64,000 nt of DNA. It comes from Ignavibacteriota bacterium (GTDB lineage Bacteria; Bacteroidota; Ignavibacteria; Palsa-1295). Below the pieces are notes generated by a model that searched no databases, had not been told where the DNA came from, and was given only the letters and a program-made list of their open reading frames with translations. This document shows, one piece after another, positions 56,644 to 64,000 of this stretch (position 1 is the stretch's first letter; each line of letters opens with the position of its first letter). The translations under genes were made by a program, and so were the position numbers. The stretch lies in assembly GCA_003151825.1 (NCBI GenBank), contig PLYO01000047.1, positions 124,001-188,000 of the forward strand, written 5' to 3'.

Positions 56644-57906
56644 ATGGATTTTATCGCACCCAATCGTTCGGTTCTTCGAAGCATCCTGAGCGGCGCCGTA
56701 ATCATATCGGCGCTTGGATATTTCGTCGATATTTACGATCTCGTTTTGTTTTCGATCATTCGGGTGCCAAGCTTAAAATCGCTTGGGCTGACGGGCGCGG
56801 CGCTTCTCGATACGGGAATTTATCTCTTGAATCTGCAAATGGCCGGAATGCTCCTGGGCGGCATTGCGTGGGGAATGCTCGGCGATAAGAAGGGAAGGTT
56901 ATCGGTGCTCTTCGGCTCGATCATTCTATACTCCCTCGCGAATATCGCGAATGGCTTCGTGCAAACGGTCGAGCAATATGCGATCTTCCGATTCATCGCG
57001 GGGATTGGCCTTGCCGGTGAACTTGGCGCCGGTATTACGCTCGTTTCGGAACTGCTTTCGAAAGAATATCGCGGATATGGAACGGCGCTTATCACATCCA
57101 TCGGAGTTGCGGGCGCGATGCTGGCGTGGTTTATCGCGCAGGCATTTGGATGGCAAACCTGTTTTTGGATCGGCGGCGCGCTTGGGATTGTGCTGCTCAT
57201 TCTTCGCATCGGCGTACTCGAATCCGGCATGTATAAAAAAATTGCAGCGACGACTGCTCGGCGCGGCAGTTTTTTAAGTCTCTTCAGTAATCGAAAGCGA
57301 TTCGCAAAATATGCGCGTTGCATTTTGATTGGATTGCCAACATGGTATCTCGTTGGAATTCTGATGACGCTTGCGCCGGAATTCTCGAAAGCGATGGGCG
57401 TCACGGGCGAAATCACCGGAGGGGAATCGATTTTCTGGTTTTATCTCGGACTCACCTTCGGCAACATGGCGAGCGGTGTGCTAAGCCAGGCGATGAAGAG
57501 CCGGAAAAAAGTGCTGCTCCTGTTCATGCTTGCTACCTGCGCGCTGGTGGCTGCGTATTTGCTTCAGCGCGGAACAACGCCGCAAATATTTTATTCGATC
57601 TGCGCGATATTAGGTATTGCCAATGGCTACTGGGCGCTCTTCGTAACGATTGCCGCCGAGCAATTCGGGACAAATCTCCGCGCAACCGTGGCTATTACCG
57701 TTCCCAATTTCGTTCGTGGAGCGCTCGTTCCGATTGCACTCGCATTTCAATGGCTGAAGGATGTGCTCGCGAAAAATTATGCGCCCGGCGATGCGCTAAT
57801 CTATTCCGCCGCGATTGTGGGCGCGGTAACGCTCGTCATTGCTATCGTTTCGCTCTCCGGCCTCGGCGAAACCTTTGGGAAGGATTTGGATTACGTGGAG
57901 ATGTAA
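56644..57906 (+). CDS. MFS transporter
   Basis: A 420-residue major facilitator, 12 hydrophobic helices. The loop 2-3 motif GMLGDKKGRLSVLFGSIILY matches the G-x-x-x-D-R/K-x-G-R-R/K motif, and helix 4 FRFIAGIGLAGELGAGITLV followed by SELL matches the family R-x-x-x-G-x-G-x-G pattern. It is of the sugar-phosphate/metabolite-proton type (MHS family-like), but the substrate is unknown. It is divergent from DUF1569; the stop is two bases before the DUF3467 gene on the other strand, so convergent. Confidence 0.88.
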   Translation: MDFIAPNRSVLRSILSGAVIISALGYFVDIYDLVLFSIIRVPSLKSLGLTGAALLDTGIYLLNLQMAGMLLGGIAWGMLGDKKGRLSVLFGSIILYSLANIANGFVQTVEQYAIFRFIAGIGLAGELGAGITLVSELLSKEYRGYGTALITSIGVAGAMLAWFIAQAFGWQTCFWIGGALGIVLLILRIGVLESGMYKKIAATTARRGSFLSLFSNRKRFAKYARCILIGLPTWYLVGILMTLAPEFSKAMGVTGEITGGESIFWFYLGLTFGNMASGVLSQAMKSRKKVLLLFMLATCALVAAYLLQRGTTPQIFYSICAILGIANGYWALFVTIAAEQFGTNLRATVAITVPNFVRGALVPIALAFQWLKDVLAKNYAPGDALIYSAAIVGAVTLVIAIVSLSGLGETFGKDLDYVEM

Positions 57907-57907
57907 A

Positions 57908-58264
57908 TTAATGCACTATTTCCCCTCCCGTGCTGGGAAGCTGGGTCGGGCCTGAGGTGCGGAAACCGAAAGGATGCTCGCCCTGCCCGGTTTTGATTTC
58001 GCCGTATTGCTGCTCGAAGCGTTCGATGTTTTCGCGCATGGCGTTGAGCAAAAGTTTGAAGTGCTGCGGCGTCATGATGATGCGCGAAAGCACACGCGCG
58101 CGCGGTACACCGGGCGTGACGCGCGTGAAATCAATGATGAACTCGGCTGGAGAGTGGGTGATGATCGCGAGATTGGAATAAATTCCCTCCGCTTCTTTTT
58201 CGCCGAGTTCGACCTGGAGCTGCTGCTGGATCGGGGGTTGTTGAACGGGGTCTTGGTTTGCCAT
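57908..58264 (-). CDS. DUF3467 family protein
   Basis: A 118-residue protein from ATG 58264. Conserved blocks: LEVELGEKEAEGIYSNLAII-like (here VELGEKEAEGIYSNLAIITH), SPAEFIIDFTRVTPGVPRAR, VLSRIIMTPQHFKLLLNAMR, ENIERFEQQYGEI. The pattern is that of DUF3467, a small family with unknown function. A perfect 38-base palindrome lies 17 bases upstream of its start. It is downstream of the TPR lipoprotein gene on the same strand. Confidence 0.87.
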   Translation of the reverse strand: MANQDPVQQPPIQQQLQVELGEKEAEGIYSNLAIITHSPAEFIIDFTRVTPGVPRARVLSRIIMTPQHFKLLLNAMRENIERFEQQYGEIKTGQGEHPFGFRTSGPTQLPSTGGEIVH

Positions 58265-58280
58265 GATATTTTTTTGAGAA

Positions 58281-58318
58281 ACGTGTAGCACCGGGAGTAT
58301 ACTCCCGGTGCTACACGT
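58281..58318. repeat. Perfect 38-base palindrome
   Basis: acgtgtagcaccgggagta followed by its exact reverse complement tactcccggtgctacacgt. The centre is agtatact. It sits between the TPR-lipoprotein stop (58329) and the DUF3467 ATG (58264). It could be a terminator-like hairpin of the TPR gene or a protein-binding operator. I find no other copy in the window. Confidence 0.85.
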
Positions 58319-58328
58319 GCAAATACTG

Positions 58329-59816
58329 TTAATGACCCGCTTGTTTTAATTCGTCGGATTTTTTGTAAGCGGCCTGCGCGTCGGCGGAGCGGTTGGCGCG
58401 TGCATAGACGCGAGCGAGTAAGTCCCAGTATTCATGGGAGTTTGCCGCATCGCTTGTTTTCAGTGCTTCGAGATCCGCGACGAGCGAGATGACCTTATCT
58501 TTTTGGCCAAGAATATCGTAGTTCTCGACCAAGTTCATCAGCGTGGCAGGATCGCTCTTATTGATGGCGCGCAGTTTCTCGAAATAATCGGTGGATTGTT
58601 CAAGCTCGGTCTTATATTCGGGCTTTTTATCCTTCTGGTCCGCAGCGGCTAAGTTCTTATACGCTGCGGCGATGTTGTATAGTGCGGATTCGTCCGCCGG
58701 CGCGAGGGCCAGCGCTTTTTGGTAGGCCGTGATCGCGTCCTGATAATCATTCGATTTGAGCAGCAGCGTGCCATAGGAGATGTACATCTCTTTCGAAGGA
58801 TGGTCGGCCAGAATGCGCTCGTATTCCTGCTTGGCTTTTTCCGTGCGTTCCATGCGCGTGTAGATGTCCGGAATGGCTTGGGAAGCAAAATCATTCGAAG
58901 GATCGATTTGCTGGAGCGTCATCAGCAGTGGAATGGCCTTTTCGAACTGCGCGTTCGCCGCGGCTTTGTCGCCGCTCCGCTGCGCGGCAAGACCCTTTTG
59001 GTAATAATCGTTGGCAACGAATTCATACGGCTGTGTCAGGACTTGCAGAGGCTGCATGCCGTCGACCTCCGATGCGGTAACGCGCCAGCCGGTAAGCTCC
59101 CAGGCATGGGGCGGCTTCACTTGACGCTCAAAATAAATATAGGCCTGCTTGTTGGGGTAGATATAAACTAACGCGCTGTCCGTCCCGCCAATGGAGACGG
59201 TCTGCTTTTTTGCCGGCGCGCCACCCACGGCCCGCTCGACGGCTTCCGGGGTCATATGCAGCATCAGGCCCATCGTGACACCCTGATCGTAGGAGGCGCT
59301 CACTTCATTGATCTCGGCAAGATAATTACCCAAGCCTTTTGCCGTGTCACCGGCGGCATAATAGACCTCGCCCAAAAGCTCGTAGGTTTCGGGCTGTTCC
59401 GGTTCGAGCTTTTGCGCGCTCTCCAAATAGCCGATGGCGTTCTGCTGCGCTTCTTTAGATTCGGGGTTGGCATTGTAAGCGCCCGCGCCGCCATTATAGA
59501 GCTCGATCCACGTGTTATGCCGCAGGACCCGCAGTTCTTCCCGGTGGGTAATGGAGTAGAGCATGGCGGTGTCGATGATGGATGCTATTTTTTCAAATTC
59601 CTTGAGGTCGTTCAGATTCTCGGCATAGAGATACCACGCCTCGTCGTTCGTCGGATCTTCGGTGATGGCGCGCTGGAGCATTTTATCCGCCATAGGGTAA
59701 TCGCGCCGCTGCCGGTAGAGCTTGGCAGATTGCACGTCGGCCGCGCCGCAGCCGGCAAGCTCGAATGCGAACGTGGCAAGCACCGTCAGAAGGAGGGTTC
59801 GTTGGATGGTCTTCAT
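58329..59816 (-). CDS. TPR-repeat lipoprotein
   Basis: A 495-residue lipoprotein: LLLTVLATFAFELAGCGAAD has a lipobox (L-A-G-C, Cys about 23). The body contains several TPR units: LYRQRRDYPMADKMLQRAIT, AIGYLESAQKLEPEQPETYE, LLKSNDYQDAITAYQKALAL, DLLARVYARANRSADAQAAY and others, with an intervening beta-rich segment (KQTVSIGGTDSALVYIYPNK, YIYFERQ). It probably acts as a scaffold at the periplasmic face of a membrane. Partner unknown. Confidence 0.85.
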   Translation of the reverse strand: MKTIQRTLLLTVLATFAFELAGCGAADVQSAKLYRQRRDYPMADKMLQRAITEDPTNDEAWYLYAENLNDLKEFEKIASIIDTAMLYSITHREELRVLRHNTWIELYNGGAGAYNANPESKEAQQNAIGYLESAQKLEPEQPETYELLGEVYYAAGDTAKGLGNYLAEINEVSASYDQGVTMGLMLHMTPEAVERAVGGAPAKKQTVSIGGTDSALVYIYPNKQAYIYFERQVKPPHAWELTGWRVTASEVDGMQPLQVLTQPYEFVANDYYQKGLAAQRSGDKAAANAQFEKAIPLLMTLQQIDPSNDFASQAIPDIYTRMERTEKAKQEYERILADHPSKEMYISYGTLLLKSNDYQDAITAYQKALALAPADESALYNIAAAYKNLAAADQKDKKPEYKTELEQSTDYFEKLRAINKSDPATLMNLVENYDILGQKDKVISLVADLEALKTSDAANSHEYWDLLARVYARANRSADAQAAYKKSDELKQAGH

Positions 59817-59898
59817 AAAAATTATTCAGATAAATAGCATATCGGAGAAGTGAAATGCTTCGAATTTCAGCACTCAGCACTTTAGCACTCAGCACTTC

Positions 59899-61413
59899 CT
59901 ACGCATTCGCTTCTTCCTTTAACATACGCGTCAAAAGCCGGACGCCTACCCCGGTGCCGCCTTTGGGGATATAATCCCCGGCAGTGTCCGAGATCGCGGT
60001 CCCAGCGATGTCTAAGTGTACCCACGGGTAATTGGTGAAGCGCTTTAAGAACATCGCCGCTGTAATCGCTCCGCCCCAGCGTCCGCCCACGTTTTTAATA
60101 TCGGCCACGTCGGATTTGATAAGCTCGTCATATTCGTCGTAAATCGGCAGTTCGCACACGCGCTCGTAGGTGGCATCGCCGGCGCGCTTCAAACGCTCCA
60201 TCATCGAAGTATCGTTGCCCATCATGCCGGTGGTGACGTGTCCGAGCGCAATGACGCAGGCGCCCGTCAGCGTAGCCAGATCGATGACCGATTTCGGCTT
60301 GTATCGTTCCGCCCAGATGAGCGCGTCCGCAAGCACAAGACGGCCTTCGGCATCCGTGTTATCCACTTCAACAGAAAGTCCGTTAGAATAAGTCAAAATA
60401 TCGCCGGGGCGCATGGCAGTGCCGGAGGGCATATTCTCCGCACTCGATACCAAGCCAACCACGTTGACCGGAAGCTTTAGCGAAGCCACGGATTTCATTG
60501 TCGCGATCACCGTTGCGGCGCCGGACATATCGCCTTTCATTTCGCCCATGCCGGGAGCCGGTTTGATGGAAATGCCGCCCGTATCGAATGTAATTCCCTT
60601 ACCGACGAGCACGATGGGAGGTGTGTCCTTCTTCGGCGCGCCCATATATTCCATCATGATGAACCTGGCCTCTTTCGCGCTTCCCTGATTGACGCCGAGG
60701 ATTCCGACCATTTTATTTGCCGCAAGTTCCTTCGGTCCGAAGATGGTTACCTTCACGCCATGCGCTTGCCCGACTTCTTTCGCCCAGTTCGCGAGCGTCT
60801 CGGGAAATTTATTATTCGAGGGTTCATTTTCCATTTCGCGCGCGAAGATGGTGGCGTTTGTAATGGTTTGCGTCTCTTCGATTGCGGCTTTCACTTCCGC
60901 TGCGCTCGATCCGCGAAGGCTCGTGCCATCGTCAATAATGACGACATTTTCGATCGGAACCGTCGGCTCTTCTTTCTTGAAAAATTTATCGAATTTATAA
61001 AGACCGAGCAGAATTCCCTCCACCGCTGCCGAGGCGATTTCCGCGCCCGAAGCGCCCTTCACGGCCGGAAGCACGATGGCCAGCGATTTCGATTTCATCT
61101 TCTGAGCTTTCTTTGCCGCGCAGGCGGAAGCCCGCCGGACGGTTTCGAGCGAAAGCTTGTCCGCCTTGCCCAGCCCGACCAAAAAAACGCGCTTTGCCGC
61201 CGATTCGCTTCGCCGAGGATAAAGGACGAAAATCTCGTCCTTTTTGCCGGCCATGTCGCCGGTTGCAAGCAGCGTTTCGGCGGACGCGCCGGCGCTCGTG
61301 CGCCCCAGACCCTTGATGGTGGCCCGGATACCGCGTTTCTCTTCCGTTTGAAAAAATGCGACCGTAGTGGCGCGGACTTTTTTCCAGGTGGTGGTTTGTA
61401 CGTTGAAATTCAT
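59899..61413 (-). CDS. pepA: Leucyl aminopeptidase (M17)
   Basis: A 504-residue M17 metallopeptidase from ATG 61413. The metal/catalytic blocks are PIVLVGKGITFDTGGISIKP, GDMSGAATVIATMKS, VDNTDAEGRLVLADALIW (NTDAEGR) and VIDLATLTGACVIALGHVTT. C-terminal GGRWGGAITAAMFLKRFTN and VHLDIAGTAI. M17 enzymes remove N-terminal residues in the cytoplasm, and PepA in E. coli also binds DNA. The longer open frame (18 codons) extends through a hydrophobic run that is not family-like. A small HTH gene is upstream on the same strand. Confidence 0.95.
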   Translation of the reverse strand: MNFNVQTTTWKKVRATTVAFFQTEEKRGIRATIKGLGRTSAGASAETLLATGDMAGKKDEIFVLYPRRSESAAKRVFLVGLGKADKLSLETVRRASACAAKKAQKMKSKSLAIVLPAVKGASGAEIASAAVEGILLGLYKFDKFFKKEEPTVPIENVVIIDDGTSLRGSSAAEVKAAIEETQTITNATIFAREMENEPSNNKFPETLANWAKEVGQAHGVKVTIFGPKELAANKMVGILGVNQGSAKEARFIMMEYMGAPKKDTPPIVLVGKGITFDTGGISIKPAPGMGEMKGDMSGAATVIATMKSVASLKLPVNVVGLVSSAENMPSGTAMRPGDILTYSNGLSVEVDNTDAEGRLVLADALIWAERYKPKSVIDLATLTGACVIALGHVTTGMMGNDTSMMERLKRAGDATYERVCELPIYDEYDELIKSDVADIKNVGGRWGGAITAAMFLKRFTNYPWVHLDIAGTAISDTAGDYIPKGGTGVGVRLLTRMLKEEANA

Positions 61414-61492
61414 GCGAAATCGTGTAAAAAAATAGAAAAACAGTGATGCCCAAATGGCCGAAAACATGACCGCGCGGGCTTCCCCCGCACCC

Positions 61493-61891
61493 TCATGCCC
61501 AAATTATTCCTACAAAGTTACGAAATCTTTGGGCCGTCCTTCGCGGATAGCCTCTTGCGGCGGGATTTTCCGGGATTGGGAGATAGCGAATCGATGCTTC
61601 GCTTGTAAGGCTGTGGAGGTAGGGCAGAAGCATATCGCTGCCCGATAAACCGAGTTTGGGCCAAAGCTTCGACAGGGCGGAATAGATGCTTGGGACATGG
61701 GAACCGGTTACATCGGCGATAGCCTCAACGCTTAACTCCAGCAGCGTATAAGCGCAGAGCCTTCTATCGTGTTTGCCGAGGTTCAGATGCTTGCGGGCAA
61801 GGTTGCCGGAAAAGTGAGGATACATGCGGACAAGCCGCTCCTCGTAGTCTAACCACCCTCCCTGATCTTTGTCAATCACAGTAAAATGCAA
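61493..61891 (-). CDS. Small protein with LuxR-like helix-turn-helix
   Basis: A 132-residue protein; HLNLGKHDRRLCAYTLLELS, VEAIADVTGSHVPSIYSALS, KLWPKLGLSG is an HTH similar to the LuxR/DNA-binding regions of Bacteroidota triple-A signal proteins (L-T-x-x-E-x-R-x-x-A-x-x-x-x-x-L-S-x-x-x-I-A-x-x-x-x-x-S-x-x-x-V-x-x-x-x-x-R-x-R-x-K-L). There is no sensor domain; the N-terminus (YEERLVRMYPHFSGNLARKH) looks like a short linker. It is upstream of pepA on the same strand. Perhaps an autonomous regulator. Confidence 0.55.
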   Translation of the reverse strand: MHFTVIDKDQGGWLDYEERLVRMYPHFSGNLARKHLNLGKHDRRLCAYTLLELSVEAIADVTGSHVPSIYSALSKLWPKLGLSGSDMLLPYLHSLTSEASIRYLPIPENPAARGYPRRTAQRFRNFVGIIWA

Positions 61892-62176
61892 CGTCTAAAC
61901 GAATTAATTAATTCAAACGATGAATTAACCAATTTAGACCGAGAATATCATTATCCCGTTCCAGCCCCGAATATGCATATAGCTAACGATTACCCGCTCC
62001 ATCATAAAAAAATCGATGAAAATAGTAGGGTTTGTCGAGAGGATATCTATGCTCCGGTTTTGTAATTTTGCACTGTAATTAATGCCGCCGACCGGGAGGA
62101 AAGCCAAACTCCTAAATATCGTTTAGTTTACCACTCCCGGCTGCGGACCTACTAACCAAATCAACTTCTTACGACG

Positions 62177-62713
62177 ATGAAAAATTCATTCTTAAAACAA
62201 AAACTCACCGCATTCGCTGCTGCGGCGCTCCTCGGTTGCAGCGTGTTATGTATTCATTCAAGCGCAAGGGCGCAGCCATGCAATCTTCATTGCGGGTGGA
62301 TCACTATTCTTCTTGACACTGGAATGGATCTTGAGTGCCCTTGTACTCCAGAAGATACATGCGATGGAGGGGTTTGTACTTCTGCACCTTATTTTATGAT
62401 CCTTTTAAACGACTCAGCAACTTGCTACGTCGATAGCATTACGATAACTCCTCCACTTGGAGTATGCTGGCAAACCTGTCTGGCTATTGTTGCACCTACC
62501 CCTCCCCCTCCCCCTATTTACTGGGAGATGGGATCGTTAGGTACTGCTTCGGTTTGTAGTGCAGGGCCTGGCAATTTGATCGGAAGCACAGGCATCTATC
62601 TTATGCATGGCGGTACGCTCTTTGGTAACATGTGTAACACCAATGGAACGTTCACAAACTTTATATTTACGATCTATTATAGCGATGGCACATCATGCGT
62701 TTTCCGCCTATAG
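62177..62713 (+). CDS. Secreted protein of unknown function
   Basis: A 178-residue protein with a signal peptide (LTAFAAAALLGCSVLCIHSS, cleavage near ARAQP) and a Cys-rich mature part with CNLHCGW, ECPCTPEDTCDGGVC, SVC..GNMC, forming possible disulphides, and a proline run (APTPPPPP). There is no recognised domain and no sorting domain. The 285-base gap before it (61892-62176) is AT-rich and non-coding, with a TAATTTTG box at 62063-62070 as a weak promoter candidate. Confidence 0.6.
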   Translation: MKNSFLKQKLTAFAAAALLGCSVLCIHSSARAQPCNLHCGWITILLDTGMDLECPCTPEDTCDGGVCTSAPYFMILLNDSATCYVDSITITPPLGVCWQTCLAIVAPTPPPPPIYWEMGSLGTASVCSAGPGNLIGSTGIYLMHGGTLFGNMCNTNGTFTNFIFTIYYSDGTSCVFRL

Positions 62714-62806
62714 TTCCATCGCATATTCATAATTATCAGACCGCCGGGCCTTATGTTCGATGGTTGGATTTTTAGCTCAAATGGTTTTTGTACATGCTAT
62801 GCACGC

Positions 62807-62844
62807 AAAACGCCTGCTCTCGACCGGATCGAGGGCAGGCGTTT
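62807..62844 (+). terminator. Hairpin terminator-like sequence
   Basis: aaaacgcctgctctcga and tcgagggcaggcgttt form a 15-bp stem with one mismatch and a short ccgga loop. It lies about 100 bases after the secreted-protein stop. The T-run is only three bases on the plus strand, but the A-run before the stem gives four T on the minus strand. The gap 62714-62970 contains this and no other feature that I recognise. Confidence 0.65.
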
Positions 62845-62970
62845 CGTGGGAATGACAATTGCATGCTAATTCTTTTTTCATTTTCCTTGTAACGTTTGGG
62901 GTATCTGGCGTGTCGTTCCATTAGGGTAATAAATGAATTTTTGGATATTTAACCAATTTCCCACACAATC

Positions 62971-64000
62971 ATGAAACGCAACCACATCATCATCTCTGCA
63001 TTCGCGGCCATCGCGCTGCTTTCGCTCATTCATTCAACTGCATCGGCTCAAACCGCGCCCACCATTTCCTATCAAGGTGTCCTCCAAAATAATGGAGCTA
63101 ACGTCAACGGTACGGACACGCTTAAAATTCTAATTTATACCGCCCAAACCGGCGGTTCGCCGATTTATTCCGAAACGCAAATCGTCCCGGTTCAGAACGG
63201 GATTTTCAACATGGCGATTGGGAGCGTGACGCCGCTCTTGCCCTCGCTCGATTTTACAAAGCAGTATTATCTCGCCGTTTCGGTGAATGACGCGCCGGAA
63301 CTATCTCCGCGTTCCGAAGTGGGCTTTGCGCCGTATGCATTTCGGGCATTGAATGCCGATACGGCAAGTTATGCCACGAATGCTGCAAACGCCACCAATG
63401 CCACGCGCGCGTCCATCGCTAACACGGTTTCCGGCGGCGTGGTAACCAGCGTGAATGGATTTTATGGCGCGTTGACGCTTTCGGGAACTAACGGGATCAC
63501 CATCGCTAATAGCGTTGGAAATCTTACCATTGGTAATAACGGGGTGCAATCTGTCAATACGGCGGGCGGAAAGCTCACGCTTGTCGGTTCGGGAGGAACG
63601 ACGATCGCCGATACGGGAACGACCATAACCATTCACTCCGCTACTTTTACCGGTGGAACAGGAATTCAGGCAGTGCAGAATTCGGATAGTTCCATTACGA
63701 TCACGAGCGGGAGCGGCCCAATCGCAACGATCTCGCTTGGTAAACAAAATGCGTCCTCGGGCCAGGTTCTCGAATGGAACGGTTCCGCATGGAAACCGGC
63801 AACGATCTCGGTTAGCAATACCGGCATTCAGTCGATTCTGAATTCCGATAGCACGATAAAAATAACGAATCCCAACGGCCCGGCGGCAACTATTGGGTTT
63901 GCGAGCCAGAATGCCACCTCGGGCCAGATCCTCGTATGGAGCGGTTCGGCATGGCGGCCTGAGAGTGTAACCGGGGTTGCAGCGGATTCTATTAAAGACC
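62971..64000 (+). CDS. Secreted repeat protein, partial (tail-fibre/trimeric-like)
   Basis: A frame that starts at ATG 62971 and is open to the window edge (343 residues visible). The signal peptide (IIISAFAAIALLSLIHSTAS) is followed by TISYQGVLQNNGANVNGTDT, a domain shared by many FCB secreted proteins with 'ISYQGxL' starts, then APYAFRALNADTASYATNAA and a Gly/Thr/Ser/Asn-rich set of beta-helix-like repeats (NGFYGALTLSGTNGI, GTGIQAVQNSDSSITI, NTGIQSILNSDSTIKI; SGQVLEWNGSAWKP, SGQILVWSGSAWRP). Probably a surface fibre or adhesin; the C-terminus is outside the window. Confidence 0.75.
   Translation, partial: MKRNHIIISAFAAIALLSLIHSTASAQTAPTISYQGVLQNNGANVNGTDTLKILIYTAQTGGSPIYSETQIVPVQNGIFNMAIGSVTPLLPSLDFTKQYYLAVSVNDAPELSPRSEVGFAPYAFRALNADTASYATNAANATNATRASIANTVSGGVVTSVNGFYGALTLSGTNGITIANSVGNLTIGNNGVQSVNTAGGKLTLVGSGGTTIADTGTTITIHSATFTGGTGIQAVQNSDSSITITSGSGPIATISLGKQNASSGQVLEWNGSAWKPATISVSNTGIQSILNSDSTIKITNPNGPAATIGFASQNATSGQILVWSGSAWRPESVTGVAADSIKD

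Noticed and set aside
1-64000. rRNA, tRNA genes, integrase, transposase, prophage genes
   Set aside because: I looked for cloverleaf-like ends and known integrase/transposase motifs and saw none. A short or divergent tRNA could be missed by eye.

Overview
The window looks like a chromosomal segment of a free-living, aerobic, Gram-negative bacterium of the Bacteroidota/Chlorobiota side of the FCB group, possibly a Kapabacteria- or Ignavibacteria-like lineage (inference; no rRNA gene is present to settle it). Seven full-length secreted proteins and one orphan fragment end in the Pro-Asn-Pro...G-x-Y type C-terminal sorting domain of type IX secretion (T9SS). There is an LPS-heptose epimerase (hldD), several SPII lipoproteins and outer-membrane barrels, and haem A and cytochrome c maturation genes. 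A few intergenic regions hold TAnnTTTG boxes, and Shine-Dalgarno sequences are mostly weak, as in Bacteroidota.

Layout. 0-3 kb (minus strand): hpnC, an hpnD-like gene and ruvC, with a PIN-domain toxin/antitoxin pair directly upstream of hpnC. 2.9-4.7 kb: a T9SS cargo protein. 4.9-10.1 kb (plus): ctaA-ctaB (haem A) and ccmE-ccmF (cytochrome c haem delivery and ligation). 10.2-13.7 kb: an orphan fused ABC permease, then a polyprenyl diphosphate synthase with tatC. 14-17.5 kb: glyA, whose 3' end is followed by a DUF4160/DUF2442 pair and then by a displaced, diverged second copy of the glyA 3' end, then rpiB. 17.6-22.5 kb: an outer-membrane protein/lipoprotein pair, glycogen synthase and a second RpiB-family gene. 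22.5-28.4 kb: two T9SS beta-propeller-like proteins flanking a CFA-synthase-family methyltransferase and a flavin reductase. 28.5-34 kb: apt, msrB, a MITE-like inverted repeat, a GH57 branching enzyme and a large T9SS protein. 34-41 kb (minus): trxA-dnaE, then pgl, hldD and a deoxyhypusine-synthase-like gene. 41.5-46.4 kb: an accessory island with four toxin-antitoxin modules, two of them carrying frameshifted genes, bounded by imperfect direct repeats. 46.4-49.6 kb: zwf, gnd and a COG4705 membrane protein. 49.7-64 kb: outer-membrane and T9SS proteins, alaS, a PBP4-type dacB, an MFS transporter, DUF3467, a TPR lipoprotein, pepA, a small HTH protein and two secreted proteins, the last cut by the window edge.

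How the genes fit together. zwf, pgl and gnd supply the whole oxidative pentose phosphate pathway and rpiB continues it. glgA and the GH57 enzyme would make branched glycogen. ctaA/B and ccmE/F serve a respiratory chain with haem A oxidase and c-type cytochromes. The polyprenyl synthase could feed quinone side chains, and hpnC/hpnD would make squalene for hopanoids or related lipids.

The most unusual signal is how the toxin-antitoxin cassettes are placed. In two places a cassette lies between an intact gene 3' end and a second, diverged copy of that same 3' end (glyA at about 15.0-15.7 kb, a T9SS sorting domain at about 44.9-45.8 kb). In a third, two cassettes are separated and flanked by three copies of a short repeat that itself reads as the 3' end of a coding frame. 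No integrase or transposase is visible. The second notable feature is dispersed palindromic repeats, three of which sit in frame inside conserved enzymes (ccmF, a ferredoxin-NADP reductase-like gene, the GH57 gene).
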